Assembly (NCBI GenBank): GCA_049242885.1
Contig: JBMLOQ010000130.1
Coordinates: 1 to 64,000 of the forward strand
DNA length: 64,000 nucleotides
DNA from: CAIVPM01 sp049242885
GTDB taxonomy: Bacteria; Bacteroidota; Bacteroidia; Chitinophagales; Chitinophagaceae
Direction: 5' to 3'
The translations under genes and the position numbers were made by a program. Positions 16,144-26,212 of this stretch are shown here, piece after piece (within the stretch, counting starts at the first letter, position 1; every line of letters starts with the position of its first letter). The notes under the pieces are model-generated. The model did no database searches and was not told the origin of the DNA. It saw only the letters and a program-made list of their open reading frames with translations.

Positions 16144-19100
16144 ATGAACCCTACAAAAATGAAAATTCTTTTAGCCAGCCTCACTTGCTTTTTTTGCAGT
16201 TTTGCTGTAAGTCAAAAAAAAGAAAACACCCTAAAATATCCTAGTGTTTTATGGGAAATTACTGGCAATGGAATTAAAACCAAAGCTTATCTTTTTGGCA
16301 CTATGCACGTAAGTAGCAAATTAGCTTTTAACCTTAGCGATTCGTTTTACAATGCCTTAAATTCTGTCGATGCGATTGCACTAGAAAACAACCCTAACAC
16401 TTGGCAAAAAGATTACTTAGAAAGCATATTCAATAAAATTAGCAAGTTTATGTATGGCACTGGAGAAAATGGAGAAAATGGAATTTCCAACGAATATATA
16501 ACTAAAAGCAGTTTTCAAATTAACTACAATGATATTCCTTTAAGAAGTGCGTTAGCCTGGGATCCAGAAGTAATCAATCATTTTTTGTATAGAAACTTTG
16601 GCAGTTCAGGCGATTTTGAAGAGAATACCTACTTAGATATGCACATTTTTCAATGTGCTCAAAAATTAAAAAAACAATTCTTTAGCTTAGAAGATTTTAA
16701 AGAAAGTGAGGCTTTGATGATAGAAGGTTACAAAGCATTTGCTGGAGAATCAAAAAGAAAAAGTAGAAGCACCGAAGCCGACGAAGACCAAGGCAATAGA
16801 TTACAAATTGGCTTGAATACTATTGAAGATGCTTATAGAAAAGGTAATCTGGATTTAATGGATAGTCTTTCAAGAAAATCAATGAACAGTGAAGGTTTTT
16901 ATGAATATTTTTTGTACAAACGCAACGAAATTCATGCCAATGAAGTTACAAAAATCTTAAAAAAAGGTAATACTCTATTTGCTGCTGTTGGTGCCATGCA
17001 CTTACCAGGTAAAAGAGGTGTAATTGAATTGCTGCGTGCCAAAGGTTATACATTAAGACCAATTATAATGGGAATTGGTATGAGCAAGAAAAGAGACGAA
17101 ATAAACAAAATTACTATTCCAAGAAAACTAGAAAAACAGTTTGCCGAAGACAGTTTATTTACTGTAAATGCCCCTGGAAAATTTTATAGTTCTACTTATG
17201 CAAATGAAGGTATAAATAAACAATGGGTTCATGCAGATTTTAGTAATGGTGCTTACTATATGATTACGAGAGTAGCAACACAAGGATATTTATGGAACTA
17301 CAATGAAGCTAGAATGAAATTAAAAATTGATAGCTTGTTGTACGAGAATATACCTGGAAAAATTATTGACAAAAAAGCTATTAGTTTAAGTGGCTACAAT
17401 GGTTTCGATATTTTAAACAAAACCAGAAAAGGAGATTTTCAACGGTACAACATTTTTATTACCCCCTTAGAAGTAATTGTATTTAAAATGAGTGGCTTTG
17501 AAGGGTATGTAAAAGGTGCAGAAGCTACTGAATTTTTTAAAAGCATAAGCTTTACCAAACCCAATGCCAACAATGATTTAAAACCATTTTCGCCAAGTAC
17601 AGGAGGATTTCAAGTAAATTTACCTACAATACCTATTGAAAACAATGGTAACACATCGTTTGAAAGAAATTATTTTGGAATGATGAATGGTAGTTCTCGA
17701 AAAAGTAAGGGTTACGAAGCCTACGACACCACTTCTAAAACATATTTTTATATCTTACCAAAAACATTTATCAACTATAATTTTTTAGAAGAAGATACCT
17801 TTAGTCTTTCATTATGTGCACAAAGTTTTGCAAGTAACAATTATTTTCTTGCCCCAACAATAAAAAAGCTAGGCAATATTAACGGCATGAACTATATAGA
17901 ATTAAGTGGAAAATGTGTCGATGATGATAACTATTTGAATAGAATTTATAATGTTGGTACACATTTCTATTTACTAATTTCCAAGTTCAAAGACAATCAA
18001 AAACAAGCACAGCAATTTGTAGAATCATTTAAAACAATACCATTACATGATGGGGATGCAAAAGAGTATCAAGATAGTACATTGTTTTTTTCTGTAAAGT
18101 CAAGCTTAGTTTTAGATAGTATTTCAAAAGTATTTTTAGAGATTGCAAGGCTAAGTCAACGAGTGCAAAATGCTGAAAACAAAACAAGCATAAGCATTGA
18201 AGACTATACTGAGACCGAAGAAAAGTTTGTATTTAGCAGCGATAAAACAAATGAAGAAATAGTAGTAAAATCTAAAGCTTATCCAAAATATAAATACGTT
18301 GTAGATTCAACTAAATTTTGGCAAGAATTAGAAGAAGATTTAAATATTACTGCCCTAAATGAATCCTACCAAGATTTTGCCATTACCAATAAATCATTTA
18401 GTTATAACAATGGTGTAAGAACATTAAATTTTAACTTAACTGATACCAATTCCACGCAATATTTAAAAGTAAAATTAATTTTAAATAAAGCAATGTTGTT
18501 TACAATTTATACACATGCCAATACAAACGAAAATTTATCTAAATCAAAACAAGATTTTTTTGATAGCTTTAAACCAATGCACGACAGTGCAACAAACTTT
18601 GATTTATTTATGCCAAAAGGTAATAAGTTTTTTGACGATTACAATTCAAAAGATTCAACTATTTCTAAGTATGCAAAAAAACATATAAACGAAGTAAAGT
18701 TTATTGAGGCCGACTTGCCACTAATTAAAAATGCTATCAACAATTTAGATAATAAAAGCAAAGATTATATATTAGATAAAACCAACCTGATTCAAGAAAT
18801 TGGTTATTTACGAAAAACAGATGATGCAGCTTTTGCCCTAAAAGAATATTATGATAAAGCTGGTGATACTGCTACTTTTCAAAACAAAACCATACTTGCT
18901 TTGGGAAATTTAAAAACTAATAAAGCTTTTGAAATTTTGGGAGATATTTTACTTAATGATCCTCCTGTTTTTGAGGATGAAGATAATGTAACAACCTTAT
19001 TTGAAAACTTTAACGATACCATTTTACTTGCAAAAAATCTATTACCAACACTATTGCATCTAAGCAGTTTAGACGATTATAAATGGAAAGTATATGATTT

Positions 19101-19938
19101 AATTTCGAACATGATTGATAGCAATTTAATTACAAGCAAAGAATATGAATCGCTAAGTAGTAAATTATTTTTTGATGCAAAAATTGAACAGAAAAAACTT
19201 AAAATAAGTGATGAAAAATTAATTAACAAAAGTAATTCTAGAGATGATGAAAGTGATGTAGACGTTTCGTATTCTTATAAATACAAAAGTTATAATAGTA
19301 ACAGTAACTTAATGTCGTATTCAAATTTATTAATGCCTTTTTGGGATAAAAATCCAAACGTTGCAAGTTTTATAAATAAGAACCTACAATCAAAAACCAG
19401 TGAAGTAAAATTCTTTACAGCCAAGCTATTAGAAAAAAACAAAAAGCCTTTTAGCGATAGCATTTGGAGTGAATTGGCTGAAGATGAAAAAACAAAAATT
19501 AGTGTGTTTAGATATTTAAAAGCCAACAACAAGCTTAATCTTTTACCTAAAAAAATAATATTGCAAGAAGATTTTGCAAAAGCTATTTTAACAAACCGTA
19601 GAAGAGAAGACAGTTTAGTGTATTTAAATAAGTATTTGCCTTTTCAAACAAAAAACAAATCTGGTTGGGTGTACTTTTATAAATATAAAGAAAGCGAAAA
19701 AGATGTTGATTGGAAACTAGCATTTTGTGGATTACAGCCAGCCGATACAACTAAAATTGACATAGATGATACGTTTACACAATTCACTAATAAAGTATTA
19801 AAAACTAATCAACCAATTGATGAGCAAATTACTAAATTGCTAAAAGAAGCAGCTTATGAATTAAAAAGAAGTAGCAGCCATTTCTTTGATAAATCCAGAA
19901 GTTATGGATTGGATTATAATTATCCAATCACGAAATAA
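16144..19938 (+). CDS. Giant exported protein with N-terminal TraB/GumN domain
   Basis: A 1264-residue protein with a signal peptide ending near AVSQ. Residues about 33-315 are a TraB/GumN domain. It has the LFGTMHVSS motif (GTMH 52-55), an ALENNP segment and the conserved closing motif AVGAMHLPGKRGVIELLRAKGY. TraB-fold proteins are thought to be metal-dependent hydrolases. Family members usually stop at about 300 residues; here about 950 more follow. They form two or three beta-rich modules (for example near 480-640 and 650-830) and an alpha-helical HEAT-like stretch (about 860-1110). No recognised motif was found in the extension. Confidence 0.78.
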   Translation: MNPTKMKILLASLTCFFCSFAVSQKKENTLKYPSVLWEITGNGIKTKAYLFGTMHVSSKLAFNLSDSFYNALNSVDAIALENNPNTWQKDYLESIFNKISKFMYGTGENGENGISNEYITKSSFQINYNDIPLRSALAWDPEVINHFLYRNFGSSGDFEENTYLDMHIFQCAQKLKKQFFSLEDFKESEALMIEGYKAFAGESKRKSRSTEADEDQGNRLQIGLNTIEDAYRKGNLDLMDSLSRKSMNSEGFYEYFLYKRNEIHANEVTKILKKGNTLFAAVGAMHLPGKRGVIELLRAKGYTLRPIIMGIGMSKKRDEINKITIPRKLEKQFAEDSLFTVNAPGKFYSSTYANEGINKQWVHADFSNGAYYMITRVATQGYLWNYNEARMKLKIDSLLYENIPGKIIDKKAISLSGYNGFDILNKTRKGDFQRYNIFITPLEVIVFKMSGFEGYVKGAEATEFFKSISFTKPNANNDLKPFSPSTGGFQVNLPTIPIENNGNTSFERNYFGMMNGSSRKSKGYEAYDTTSKTYFYILPKTFINYNFLEEDTFSLSLCAQSFASNNYFLAPTIKKLGNINGMNYIELSGKCVDDDNYLNRIYNVGTHFYLLISKFKDNQKQAQQFVESFKTIPLHDGDAKEYQDSTLFFSVKSSLVLDSISKVFLEIARLSQRVQNAENKTSISIEDYTETEEKFVFSSDKTNEEIVVKSKAYPKYKYVVDSTKFWQELEEDLNITALNESYQDFAITNKSFSYNNGVRTLNFNLTDTNSTQYLKVKLILNKAMLFTIYTHANTNENLSKSKQDFFDSFKPMHDSATNFDLFMPKGNKFFDDYNSKDSTISKYAKKHINEVKFIEADLPLIKNAINNLDNKSKDYILDKTNLIQEIGYLRKTDDAAFALKEYYDKAGDTATFQNKTILALGNLKTNKAFEILGDILLNDPPVFEDEDNVTTLFENFNDTILLAKNLLPTLLHLSSLDDYKWKVYDLISNMIDSNLITSKEYESLSSKLFFDAKIEQKKLKISDEKLINKSNSRDDESDVDVSYSYKYKSYNSNSNLMSYSNLLMPFWDKNPNVASFINKNLQSKTSEVKFFTAKLLEKNKKPFSDSIWSELAEDEKTKISVFRYLKANNKLNLLPKKIILQEDFAKAILTNRRREDSLVYLNKYLPFQTKNKSGWVYFYKYKESEKDVDWKLAFCGLQPADTTKIDIDDTFTQFTNKVLKTNQPIDEQITKLLKEAAYELKRSSSHFFDKSRSYGLDYNYPITK

Positions 19939-19961
19939 AATTAAAATAAGAATAGAGAAAA

Positions 19962-20786
19962 ATGATTCACATAGTTTTTGAACAAGCGAGTATTTCTGTT
20001 TTAAAACAAGCTATTGCCTTAGATGAAAGTTTAAATGGAAATATTCTAGAAATAAAAGATGATTTTGCAGTTGGGCCAATTGCCAAAATTTTTGAAACAG
20101 AGGGTTATCAAGAAAGAAAAAATTGGTGGGAAAATGCCCTTCTACACTCACCTTATACAGAGCAAATGCAACTGGTTGATGACAAACTTACAGTGCACAA
20201 TGTTTTAAAACAACTAGAAGAAAACAACGAAGAGCAAGTTTGGATTTGGATGGCTCAAAATCAACATGATGTTTGTAGTTATTATTGGCTTGTGAGCCAA
20301 TTAAAAAATTATCAAGGCAGGATACATGTATTGTATTTAAATAATCTTCCATTTATAAACGAAAAAGGACAAATATTTTACCCACAACACCTACACGAAA
20401 TACAGCCCAAAGAGTTTTTGAAAGCAAAAAAATTGGCTCGCCCAATTACTTTAAGTGAGTTTGAAATTGATCCAGACGAATTTTTAAAACTTTGTGATGA
20501 AAATGCTACTATAAGAATTTTAGAAGGTGGTAAAAAAATTGTAAGCAAAGAAGCTAGTTTTTACGATAAAGAACTTTTGACTGCTATTACCAACGACAAT
20601 CAAAAACTAACCAAAATTTTAAATAATGTACTAACTAAAATGAAAGTAAAAACTGGCGACGTTTTTTTAGTTTGGAGGCTAAAGCAGTTGGCTTTTGATG
20701 GAAAACTTGTAGTAACTGGCGATTGGGAAAAAGGTTGGAAAGAAATTGAAGTATCCTTGCCCAACACAAAAAACGAAGAAATATAG
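19962..20786 (+). CDS. DUF1835/DUF3658 domain protein
   Basis: A 274-residue protein. The N-terminal DUF1835 region (about 1-125) starts MIHIVFEQASISVLKQAI and has the DDFAVGPI motif. A DUF3658-like C-terminal part carries the wing-like VKTGDVFLVWRLKQLAFDGKLVVTGDW segment. Function is unknown. It sits 23 bases after the TraB-domain gene, likely in the same transcript. Confidence 0.82.
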   Translation: MIHIVFEQASISVLKQAIALDESLNGNILEIKDDFAVGPIAKIFETEGYQERKNWWENALLHSPYTEQMQLVDDKLTVHNVLKQLEENNEEQVWIWMAQNQHDVCSYYWLVSQLKNYQGRIHVLYLNNLPFINEKGQIFYPQHLHEIQPKEFLKAKKLARPITLSEFEIDPDEFLKLCDENATIRILEGGKKIVSKEASFYDKELLTAITNDNQKLTKILNNVLTKMKVKTGDVFLVWRLKQLAFDGKLVVTGDWEKGWKEIEVSLPNTKNEEI

Positions 20787-20806
20787 AATTACAGTTTGTT
20801 AATTCA

Positions 20807-20829
20807 CTAAACTTTAAAATAGAGTTTAG
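20807..20829 (+). repeat. Short inverted repeat after the DUF1835 gene
   Basis: CTAAACT (20807-20813) faces AGTTTAG (20823-20829) over a 9-base loop. It may be a weak mRNA-end hairpin; no T-tract follows. Confidence 0.4.
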
Positions 20830-20884
20830 CACAACTTGAATTACAATTATTTATTTTAAGAAATTTGGTTTCAATTAACTTTTT

Positions 20885-20923
20885 GCAAAAACATGATAAA
20901 TAATAAATCACATGTTTTTTTGC
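20885..20923 (+). terminator. Probable terminator-like hairpin before parC
   Basis: GCAAAAACATG (20885-20895) pairs with CATGTTTTTTTGC (20911-20923) with two extra T. The stem is AT-heavy and the seven T lie in the 3' arm rather than after it, so efficiency is uncertain. It separates the DUF1835 gene from parC. Confidence 0.5.
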
Positions 20924-20945
20924 TTTAGTGATATAATTTATTTAG

Positions 20946-23450
20946 ATGGACGAATTAGAATTACAACAATCACACAAAGGTGTTAACGATCAGTATAAAA
21001 ATTGGTTTTTAGAATATGCTTCTTATGTTATTCTAGAACGTGCTGTGCCTGCAATTGATGATGGATTAAAGCCAGTACAACGTAGAATTTTACATGCTAT
21101 GAAAGAAATGGACGATGGCAGGTTTAATAAAGTGGCAAACATAATTGGTCAATCAATGCAATACCATCCTCATGGAGATGCAAGTATTGGTGATGCTTTA
21201 GTAAACTTAGGGCAAAAAGATTTACTTATTGACACTCAAGGAAATTGGGGAGATATAAGAACTGGCGACGATGCAGCTGCTCCACGTTATATCGAAGCTA
21301 GGCTCAGCAAATTTGCAAACGATGTTGCCTTTAACCCAAAAACTACCAACTGGCAATTAAGTTACGATGGTCGAAAAAATGAACCCATCAACTTGCCAAT
21401 GAAATTTCCTTTACTACTTGCCCAAGGTGCTGAAGGAATTGCTGTTGGATTATCTACCAAAATTTTGCCTCATAATTTTTGTGAAATTATTGAAGCAGCT
21501 ATTAAACATTTAAAAGGCAAAAAATTTGAACTTTACCCAGATTTTCAAACTGGAGGGATGATTGATGTAAGCAATTACAACGAAGGCAATAGAGGTGGAA
21601 AAGTTAAAGTAAGATGCTTTATAGAAGAACTGGATAAAAAAAGTTTAGTTATACGAGATGTGCCTTTTGGCGTTACAGTATCTCAACTTTGTGAAAGTAT
21701 TACAAAAGCAAATGATTCGGGTAAAATAAAAATTAAAAAAGTTACAGAATTTACTGGTAAATCGGTAGAAATTGTAATTGAATTGGCACCAGGAATTTCT
21801 ACAGATATTACTATTGATGCACTTTATGCATTCACTGATTGTGAAGTGAGTATCAGCCCCAATGCTTGTATTATTGATACCCAAAAACCAAGATTTATTG
21901 GCGTTCAAGAATTGTTGAAATCCAGTGTTGATCATACCAAAAATTTATTGCAACTCGAACTTCAAATAAAATTAAATGAGCTTCAAGATAAATGGCATTA
22001 TACCTCTCTAGAAAAAATATTTTTTGAAGAAAAAATTTACAAAGAGCTTGAGGCTAAGCACGAAACTTGGGAAATTGTATTGCAATCTATTGAAAAAGCT
22101 TTTCTTCCTTTTCGAAAAAAACTAAATAGAGATGTAACAAGAGAAGATGTTATAAAACTTACAGAAAAGCCTGTTCGCAGAATTTATAAATTAGATATTG
22201 ATGAGTTAAATGCTCAAATAAAAAGTATTGAAGATGATATTGCCGATACCAAACATCATCTTGAACACTTAACTGAATTTACCATCGCCTACTTTGAAAC
22301 CCTCTATAAAAAATATGGCAAAGGCAAAGAACGAAAAACTGAAATTAAAGTTTTTGATACCATTAAAGTACAGCAAATTGCCATAGCCAATTCTAAATTA
22401 TACATTAATAGAGATGAAGGCTTTGTGGGTACAAGTTTAAAGAAAGATGAATTTTTGTTTGACTGCAGCGACATGGATGATATTATTTGTTTTACCAAAA
22501 AAGGAATAATGAAAGTGGTAAAAGTGGCCGATAAAAACTTTATTGGTAAAGACATTTTACATGCTGCTATTTTTAAAAAGAATGATGAACGTACTACCTA
22601 CAATATGATTTATGTAGATGGGGCATCAGGTACAAGCTATGCCAAAAGGTTTAATGTTACAGGCATTACAAGAGACAAAGAATATGATTTAACAAAAGGT
22701 AGTGACAAAAGCAAAGTATTATATTTCACAGCAAATGCAAATGGCGAAGCAGAAATGGTGAAAATTTTACTTAGTCCAAATTGTAGTGCAAGAAATAAAG
22801 AATTAGAATTTTATTTCGAAGAAATTGAAATTAAAGGAAGAAGTAGCCAAGGCAATATTGCTACAAAATACCCTATAAAATCGGTTAAACTAAAACAAGC
22901 AGGAAGAAGCACTTTGGCTGGAAGAAAAATTTGGTATGATACGCAATTTGGAAGACTAAATGCTGATGAAAAAGGGGTTTTATTGGGAAGTTTTGAAGAG
23001 CAAGATAAAATTTTGGTAATGTATGTTGATGGGTTTTATGAAATAACAGATATTGAATTTACACAAAGATTAGAGGCAGAAAAAGTAGTGTTGATTGAAA
23101 AATTTGATGTAAATAAAATAGTAACTGCCGTTTACCATGATGTTGAAAAAACACAATTCACAGTTAAGCGTTTTAAAATAGAAACCACCACTTTAAAAAC
23201 CAAGTATAGTTTTATAAAAGAAGGAAATGGAAACACAGTTACTAGTGTAACCACATTAGAAGAGCCAGTATTAGCTGTACAACAAGGGCGTGGCGACCAA
23301 ATACGAAAAGGCAAACTTAAGATTAGTAAAATGGTGGAAGTTATGGGTTACAAGGCAATTGGTGCTAAACTTTTAGACTTTTCAAAATCTGTACAAATGA
23401 GCTGGGAAGAAGCTCCAAAAACTGATAATGCCCAACCTGAGTTGTTTTAA
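20946..23450 (+). CDS. parC: DNA topoisomerase IV subunit A
   Basis: An 834-residue type IIA topoisomerase A subunit. The breakage-reunion domain starts WFLEYASYVILERAVPAIDDGLKPVQRRIL. The quinolone-region equivalent is QYHPHGDASIGDAL and the catalytic Tyr is Y115 in APRYIEARLS. The C-terminal domain (about 500-834) is a degenerate beta-pinwheel with no clear GyrA box. The wording of the N-terminus and the lack of a GyrA box match the Bacteroidota topoisomerase IV subunit rather than GyrA. The partner parE is not in this window. Confidence 0.9.
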   Translation: MDELELQQSHKGVNDQYKNWFLEYASYVILERAVPAIDDGLKPVQRRILHAMKEMDDGRFNKVANIIGQSMQYHPHGDASIGDALVNLGQKDLLIDTQGNWGDIRTGDDAAAPRYIEARLSKFANDVAFNPKTTNWQLSYDGRKNEPINLPMKFPLLLAQGAEGIAVGLSTKILPHNFCEIIEAAIKHLKGKKFELYPDFQTGGMIDVSNYNEGNRGGKVKVRCFIEELDKKSLVIRDVPFGVTVSQLCESITKANDSGKIKIKKVTEFTGKSVEIVIELAPGISTDITIDALYAFTDCEVSISPNACIIDTQKPRFIGVQELLKSSVDHTKNLLQLELQIKLNELQDKWHYTSLEKIFFEEKIYKELEAKHETWEIVLQSIEKAFLPFRKKLNRDVTREDVIKLTEKPVRRIYKLDIDELNAQIKSIEDDIADTKHHLEHLTEFTIAYFETLYKKYGKGKERKTEIKVFDTIKVQQIAIANSKLYINRDEGFVGTSLKKDEFLFDCSDMDDIICFTKKGIMKVVKVADKNFIGKDILHAAIFKKNDERTTYNMIYVDGASGTSYAKRFNVTGITRDKEYDLTKGSDKSKVLYFTANANGEAEMVKILLSPNCSARNKELEFYFEEIEIKGRSSQGNIATKYPIKSVKLKQAGRSTLAGRKIWYDTQFGRLNADEKGVLLGSFEEQDKILVMYVDGFYEITDIEFTQRLEAEKVVLIEKFDVNKIVTAVYHDVEKTQFTVKRFKIETTTLKTKYSFIKEGNGNTVTSVTTLEEPVLAVQQGRGDQIRKGKLKISKMVEVMGYKAIGAKLLDFSKSVQMSWEEAPKTDNAQPELF

Positions 23451-23505
23451 TTTCTAAAGTTACTTTTCTATTTTAAAATAGCCCTCTTCTTTAATTAAAA
23501 CTATA

Positions 23506-23582
23506 ACGTCATTTCGATGGTTCTTGCCAGAGAAATCTGTATAAATTGTACAATTAGATTTCTCCTATCGTCGAAATGACGT
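23506..23582. repeat. REP-like palindromic element (ACGTCATTTCGA type)
   Basis: ACGTCATTTCGA (23506-23517) pairs perfectly with TCGAAATGACGT (23571-23582). An inner stem GAGAAATCT/AGATTTCTC lies at 23530-23538 and 23556-23564, with an AT-rich apical loop. The words GTCATTTCGA and GAGAAATCT occur in dispersed intergenic palindromes of many Bacteroidota. This is probably one copy of such a family; only one copy is visible here. Confidence 0.75.
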
Positions 23583-23794
23583 AAATGATTTTATTTCAAA
23601 TCAATTGTCGAAGAGGTCTAATCTTTTTTGTAGGATTTTATGCCGTTGTAGTTATTACAAAGCCTACCAACAACTTAACTCGTTGTAGTTTTAATACAGC
23701 ATATGGCTTTGCAAACATTGTACTGGTTTTAAGCAGCATTTGTTGTTCTATTTCCGCTAAAATTTTGTTCTATTGATTAAAATCACAAACAACT
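23583..23794. other. Gene-free stretch after the palindromic element
   Basis: About 210 bases with no convincing gene. A 63-codon frame starting at 23585 has no family resemblance. Two CGTTGTAGTT/CCGTTGTAGTT-like words (near 23643 and 23681) repeat, suggesting a remnant or an unrecognised repeat. No terminator with a T-tract was found for the minus-strand thioesterase that ends at 23795. Confidence 0.4.
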
Positions 23795-24223
23795 TCAAGA
23801 TAAATGGAAGTTTCCAGCAAAATCGTCAGGTAAATTTATTTTCCTTTTTAGTGTATAATCAAAGCAAACCATTCCTGTTTTTGCTATTGCAACAACTGCT
23901 TGTGTTTTTGTATTTATTAGTTTGTAAAAAATATCGAAACCTAACTTATCAAAATTAGTGCCTTGTACAAATACTTCAAATTCATCGCCATAAACAAGTT
24001 CGCTTTTAAGTTGTACTGCAATATCACTCATTATTAAACTACACCCATTTACATTAAGCTCTGTATGATTGAAATGATTTAAATACTGCATTCTTGCTTC
24101 GTGCAGATAACTTAAGAATGTATCATTACCTACATGATTTCCATAGTTAATGTCAGTAATTCTTACTTTAATTTTTGTACTAAATTTAAATTCTACTGGA
24201 GGGGTTAGTTTAATTCTTTCCAT
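23795..24223 (-). CDS. Acyl-CoA thioesterase, 4HBT hotdog family
   Basis: A 142-residue hotdog-fold protein. The family motif region is VRITDINYGNHVGNDTFLSYLHEAR, followed by the ELVYGDEFEVFV strand. It probably hydrolyses an acyl-CoA; the chain type is unknown. Its ATG overlaps the stop of the rdgB-like gene by one base (TAATG), so the two are translationally coupled. Confidence 0.88.
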   Translation of the reverse strand: MERIKLTPPVEFKFSTKIKVRITDINYGNHVGNDTFLSYLHEARMQYLNHFNHTELNVNGCSLIMSDIAVQLKSELVYGDEFEVFVQGTNFDKLGFDIFYKLINTKTQAVVAIAKTGMVCFDYTLKRKINLPDDFAGNFHLS

Positions 24224-24798
24224 TAAAACCTGTTTAAAAAATCAATTAATTTTTTGGTTGCTTTTTTACGATGGCTGAAAATATTTTTTTCGTCCATAGT
24301 CATTTGAGCAAAAGTTTTTGTACTTCCATTTGGAATAAAAATGGGGTCGTAACCAAAGCCATTTTCACCTGTAGGATGGTCAATTATTTTGCCTTCGCAA
24401 ACGCCTTCAAATAAATGTAAACTTCCATTAAATCGCAAAGCAATTATGGTTGTAAAATTTGCATTTCTATTTTCAATTCCTTCTAAGTTTTTTAACAATA
24501 GTTCAATGTTTTTGATATCACTTTTCGCATCACCTGCATACCTTGCACTTTTTACGCCTGGCTCTCCATTTAAAGCTTCAACTTGCAAGCCTGTATCTTC
24601 GGCAAATGCATTTTGATTTGTATCATTAAAAATGTAATCAACTTTCTCTATAGCATTTGCTTGCAAAGTTTCGTGTGGCTCAGGAATATCAACAAAAATT
24701 CCTGCTTCTTTAAGTGTAGTAATTACAAAATGTGGTGGTAATACTTTCCTAATTTCGAGTACTTTGTTGTTGTTGTTTGTAGCAAATACTAAATTCAT
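24223..24798 (-). CDS. rdgB: Non-canonical purine NTP pyrophosphatase (RdgB/HAM1)
   Basis: About 191 residues from ATG 24798; a GTG directly before it is less likely. Motifs are FATNNNNKVLEIRKVL, FAEDTGLQVEALNGEPGVKSARYAG, TGENGFGYDPIFIP and SHRKKA. The enzyme hydrolyses ITP, dITP and XTP to monophosphates, keeping deaminated purines out of nucleic acids. It is coupled to the downstream thioesterase by a TAATG overlap. Confidence 0.96.
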   Translation of the reverse strand: MNLVFATNNNNKVLEIRKVLPPHFVITTLKEAGIFVDIPEPHETLQANAIEKVDYIFNDTNQNAFAEDTGLQVEALNGEPGVKSARYAGDAKSDIKNIELLLKNLEGIENRNANFTTIIALRFNGSLHLFEGVCEGKIIDHPTGENGFGYDPIFIPNGSTKTFAQMTMDEKNIFSHRKKATKKLIDFLNRF

Positions 24799-24863
24799 CA
24801 CGGTTATTTTAAATATTGAATTTAAATCGATGAGGGCATTTTAAAAAAATGCTTTCAAATAAG

Positions 24864-26207
24864 TTAAATGGCTTGCCTTTTCTTAATTTCAAGATATTTA
24901 TTCACTGCATCTATGGTAAGATTTTCTGGAGTAGTAAGAATGCACAAAATTCCATATTGCTGCAATTCCTTAGCCATTAATTTCTTTTCGTATAAAAATT
25001 TATCAGCAATGGTTTTTATATAAATTTCTTCTGTATTTACAGCTGTTTTTTGGTGCAACTTTTTTATTTCAGTATTTTCAAAAAATACAACAAGCAACAA
25101 ATGATGTTGAGCCATTTTTCTAAGGTAAGGCAATTGCCTATCTAGATTGTACTTACTTTCAAAATTAGTAAACAAAATCAGCAAACTACGTTGTTTAATT
25201 CTATGTCTTACTTGGGCATATAAATTCTCAAAACTGGCATCCAAAAAATTAGTTTGTTGCTTGTACAATGTGTCTAAAATGGTTGGCATTTGCAAACTAT
25301 TTTTCTCAGCAGTAATAAAATTATCAACTTTTTGAGAAAAGCATAGTAGCCCTGCTTTATCCTGTTTTTGAATAGCTATATTGGTAAGCACTAAGCTGGC
25401 ATTTATGGCATAATCTAAAAGTGTCATTCCATCAAAAGGCATTTTCATGGTTCTACTTTTATCAACTAAGCAATAAACTTGTTGGCTTTTTTCATCAATA
25501 TAAGTGTTTACCATAAGGCTTGCTTTACGAGCACTAGCCTTCCAATTTATTGTTCTAAAATCATCACCTGGTATGTACTCTTTTATTTGCTCAAACTCCG
25601 TGCTATTTCCTAATTTTTTTAAGAGCTTACTTCCCGTTTGATTTAAATTATTACCAATTGCATTTAAACTAAATTGTTTTAATTGAGAGTAAGATGGATA
25701 TACATGTATGGTAATATTTGCAGGAAAATTAAATTTTCTTTGTACAATATTTAAAGGTGATTGTACAAAAGCCAAAATGTTTCCAAAGTTGTATTCTCCT
25801 CGTTGTGTAGGTTTTAAATTGTACTCAATAATATGATTTTGTGCTCCACTAATTTTTACAATTGGAAGTTCTAAGTTTTTATTAAACTGGTATGGTAATT
25901 CATCAATAATAAAAATGCTAATTGGAAAATTGTAGTTATTTTTTATTTCGATAGTTACTTCATTGAGGGCACCATTGCTAAATCTTGAGGCACAGGTTCT
26001 TGCAGCTAATAAAGCTCTACGTTTTAGGTATAGCATACCCACATCGATTAAAAATATTAGTACAACAGCAGCCAATAAAAATGTAGCTATATCTAAAATA
26101 GGTGGCACAAAAAATGATGAAGCCATTAAAACTGCAATAGCTATGATAGCCCAATAAAGATATTTGGTTACATAAAACGAATTATATAAAGCTATTATTC
26201 CTCTCAT
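24864..26207 (-). CDS. DUF58 domain protein of the MoxR operon
   Basis: A 447-residue protein with two N-terminal membrane helices (about 17-58), a beta-sandwich region, and the DUF58 signature IKEYIPGDDFRTINWKASAR. A vWA-like part follows with LVDKSRTMKMPFDGMTLLDYAI. DUF58 proteins accompany MoxR ATPases and are proposed to link chaperone activity to envelope or metal-centre assembly. It is the last gene of a five-gene operon, 5 bases after the MoxR gene. Confidence 0.92.
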   Translation of the reverse strand: MRGIIALYNSFYVTKYLYWAIIAIAVLMASSFFVPPILDIATFLLAAVVLIFLIDVGMLYLKRRALLAARTCASRFSNGALNEVTIEIKNNYNFPISIFIIDELPYQFNKNLELPIVKISGAQNHIIEYNLKPTQRGEYNFGNILAFVQSPLNIVQRKFNFPANITIHVYPSYSQLKQFSLNAIGNNLNQTGSKLLKKLGNSTEFEQIKEYIPGDDFRTINWKASARKASLMVNTYIDEKSQQVYCLVDKSRTMKMPFDGMTLLDYAINASLVLTNIAIQKQDKAGLLCFSQKVDNFITAEKNSLQMPTILDTLYKQQTNFLDASFENLYAQVRHRIKQRSLLILFTNFESKYNLDRQLPYLRKMAQHHLLLVVFFENTEIKKLHQKTAVNTEEIYIKTIADKFLYEKKLMAKELQQYGILCILTTPENLTIDAVNKYLEIKKRQAI

Positions 26208-26212
26208 AATTG

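Noticed and set aside
20946..23450. Calling the topoisomerase A subunit GyrA
   Set aside because: The N-terminal wording and the absence of a clear GyrA box in the C-terminal domain fit ParC of Bacteroidota.
23585..23776. 63-codon plus-strand open frame after the palindromic element
   Set aside because: No family resemblance, Cys/Phe-rich composition typical of chance frames in AT-rich DNA, and no start signals.
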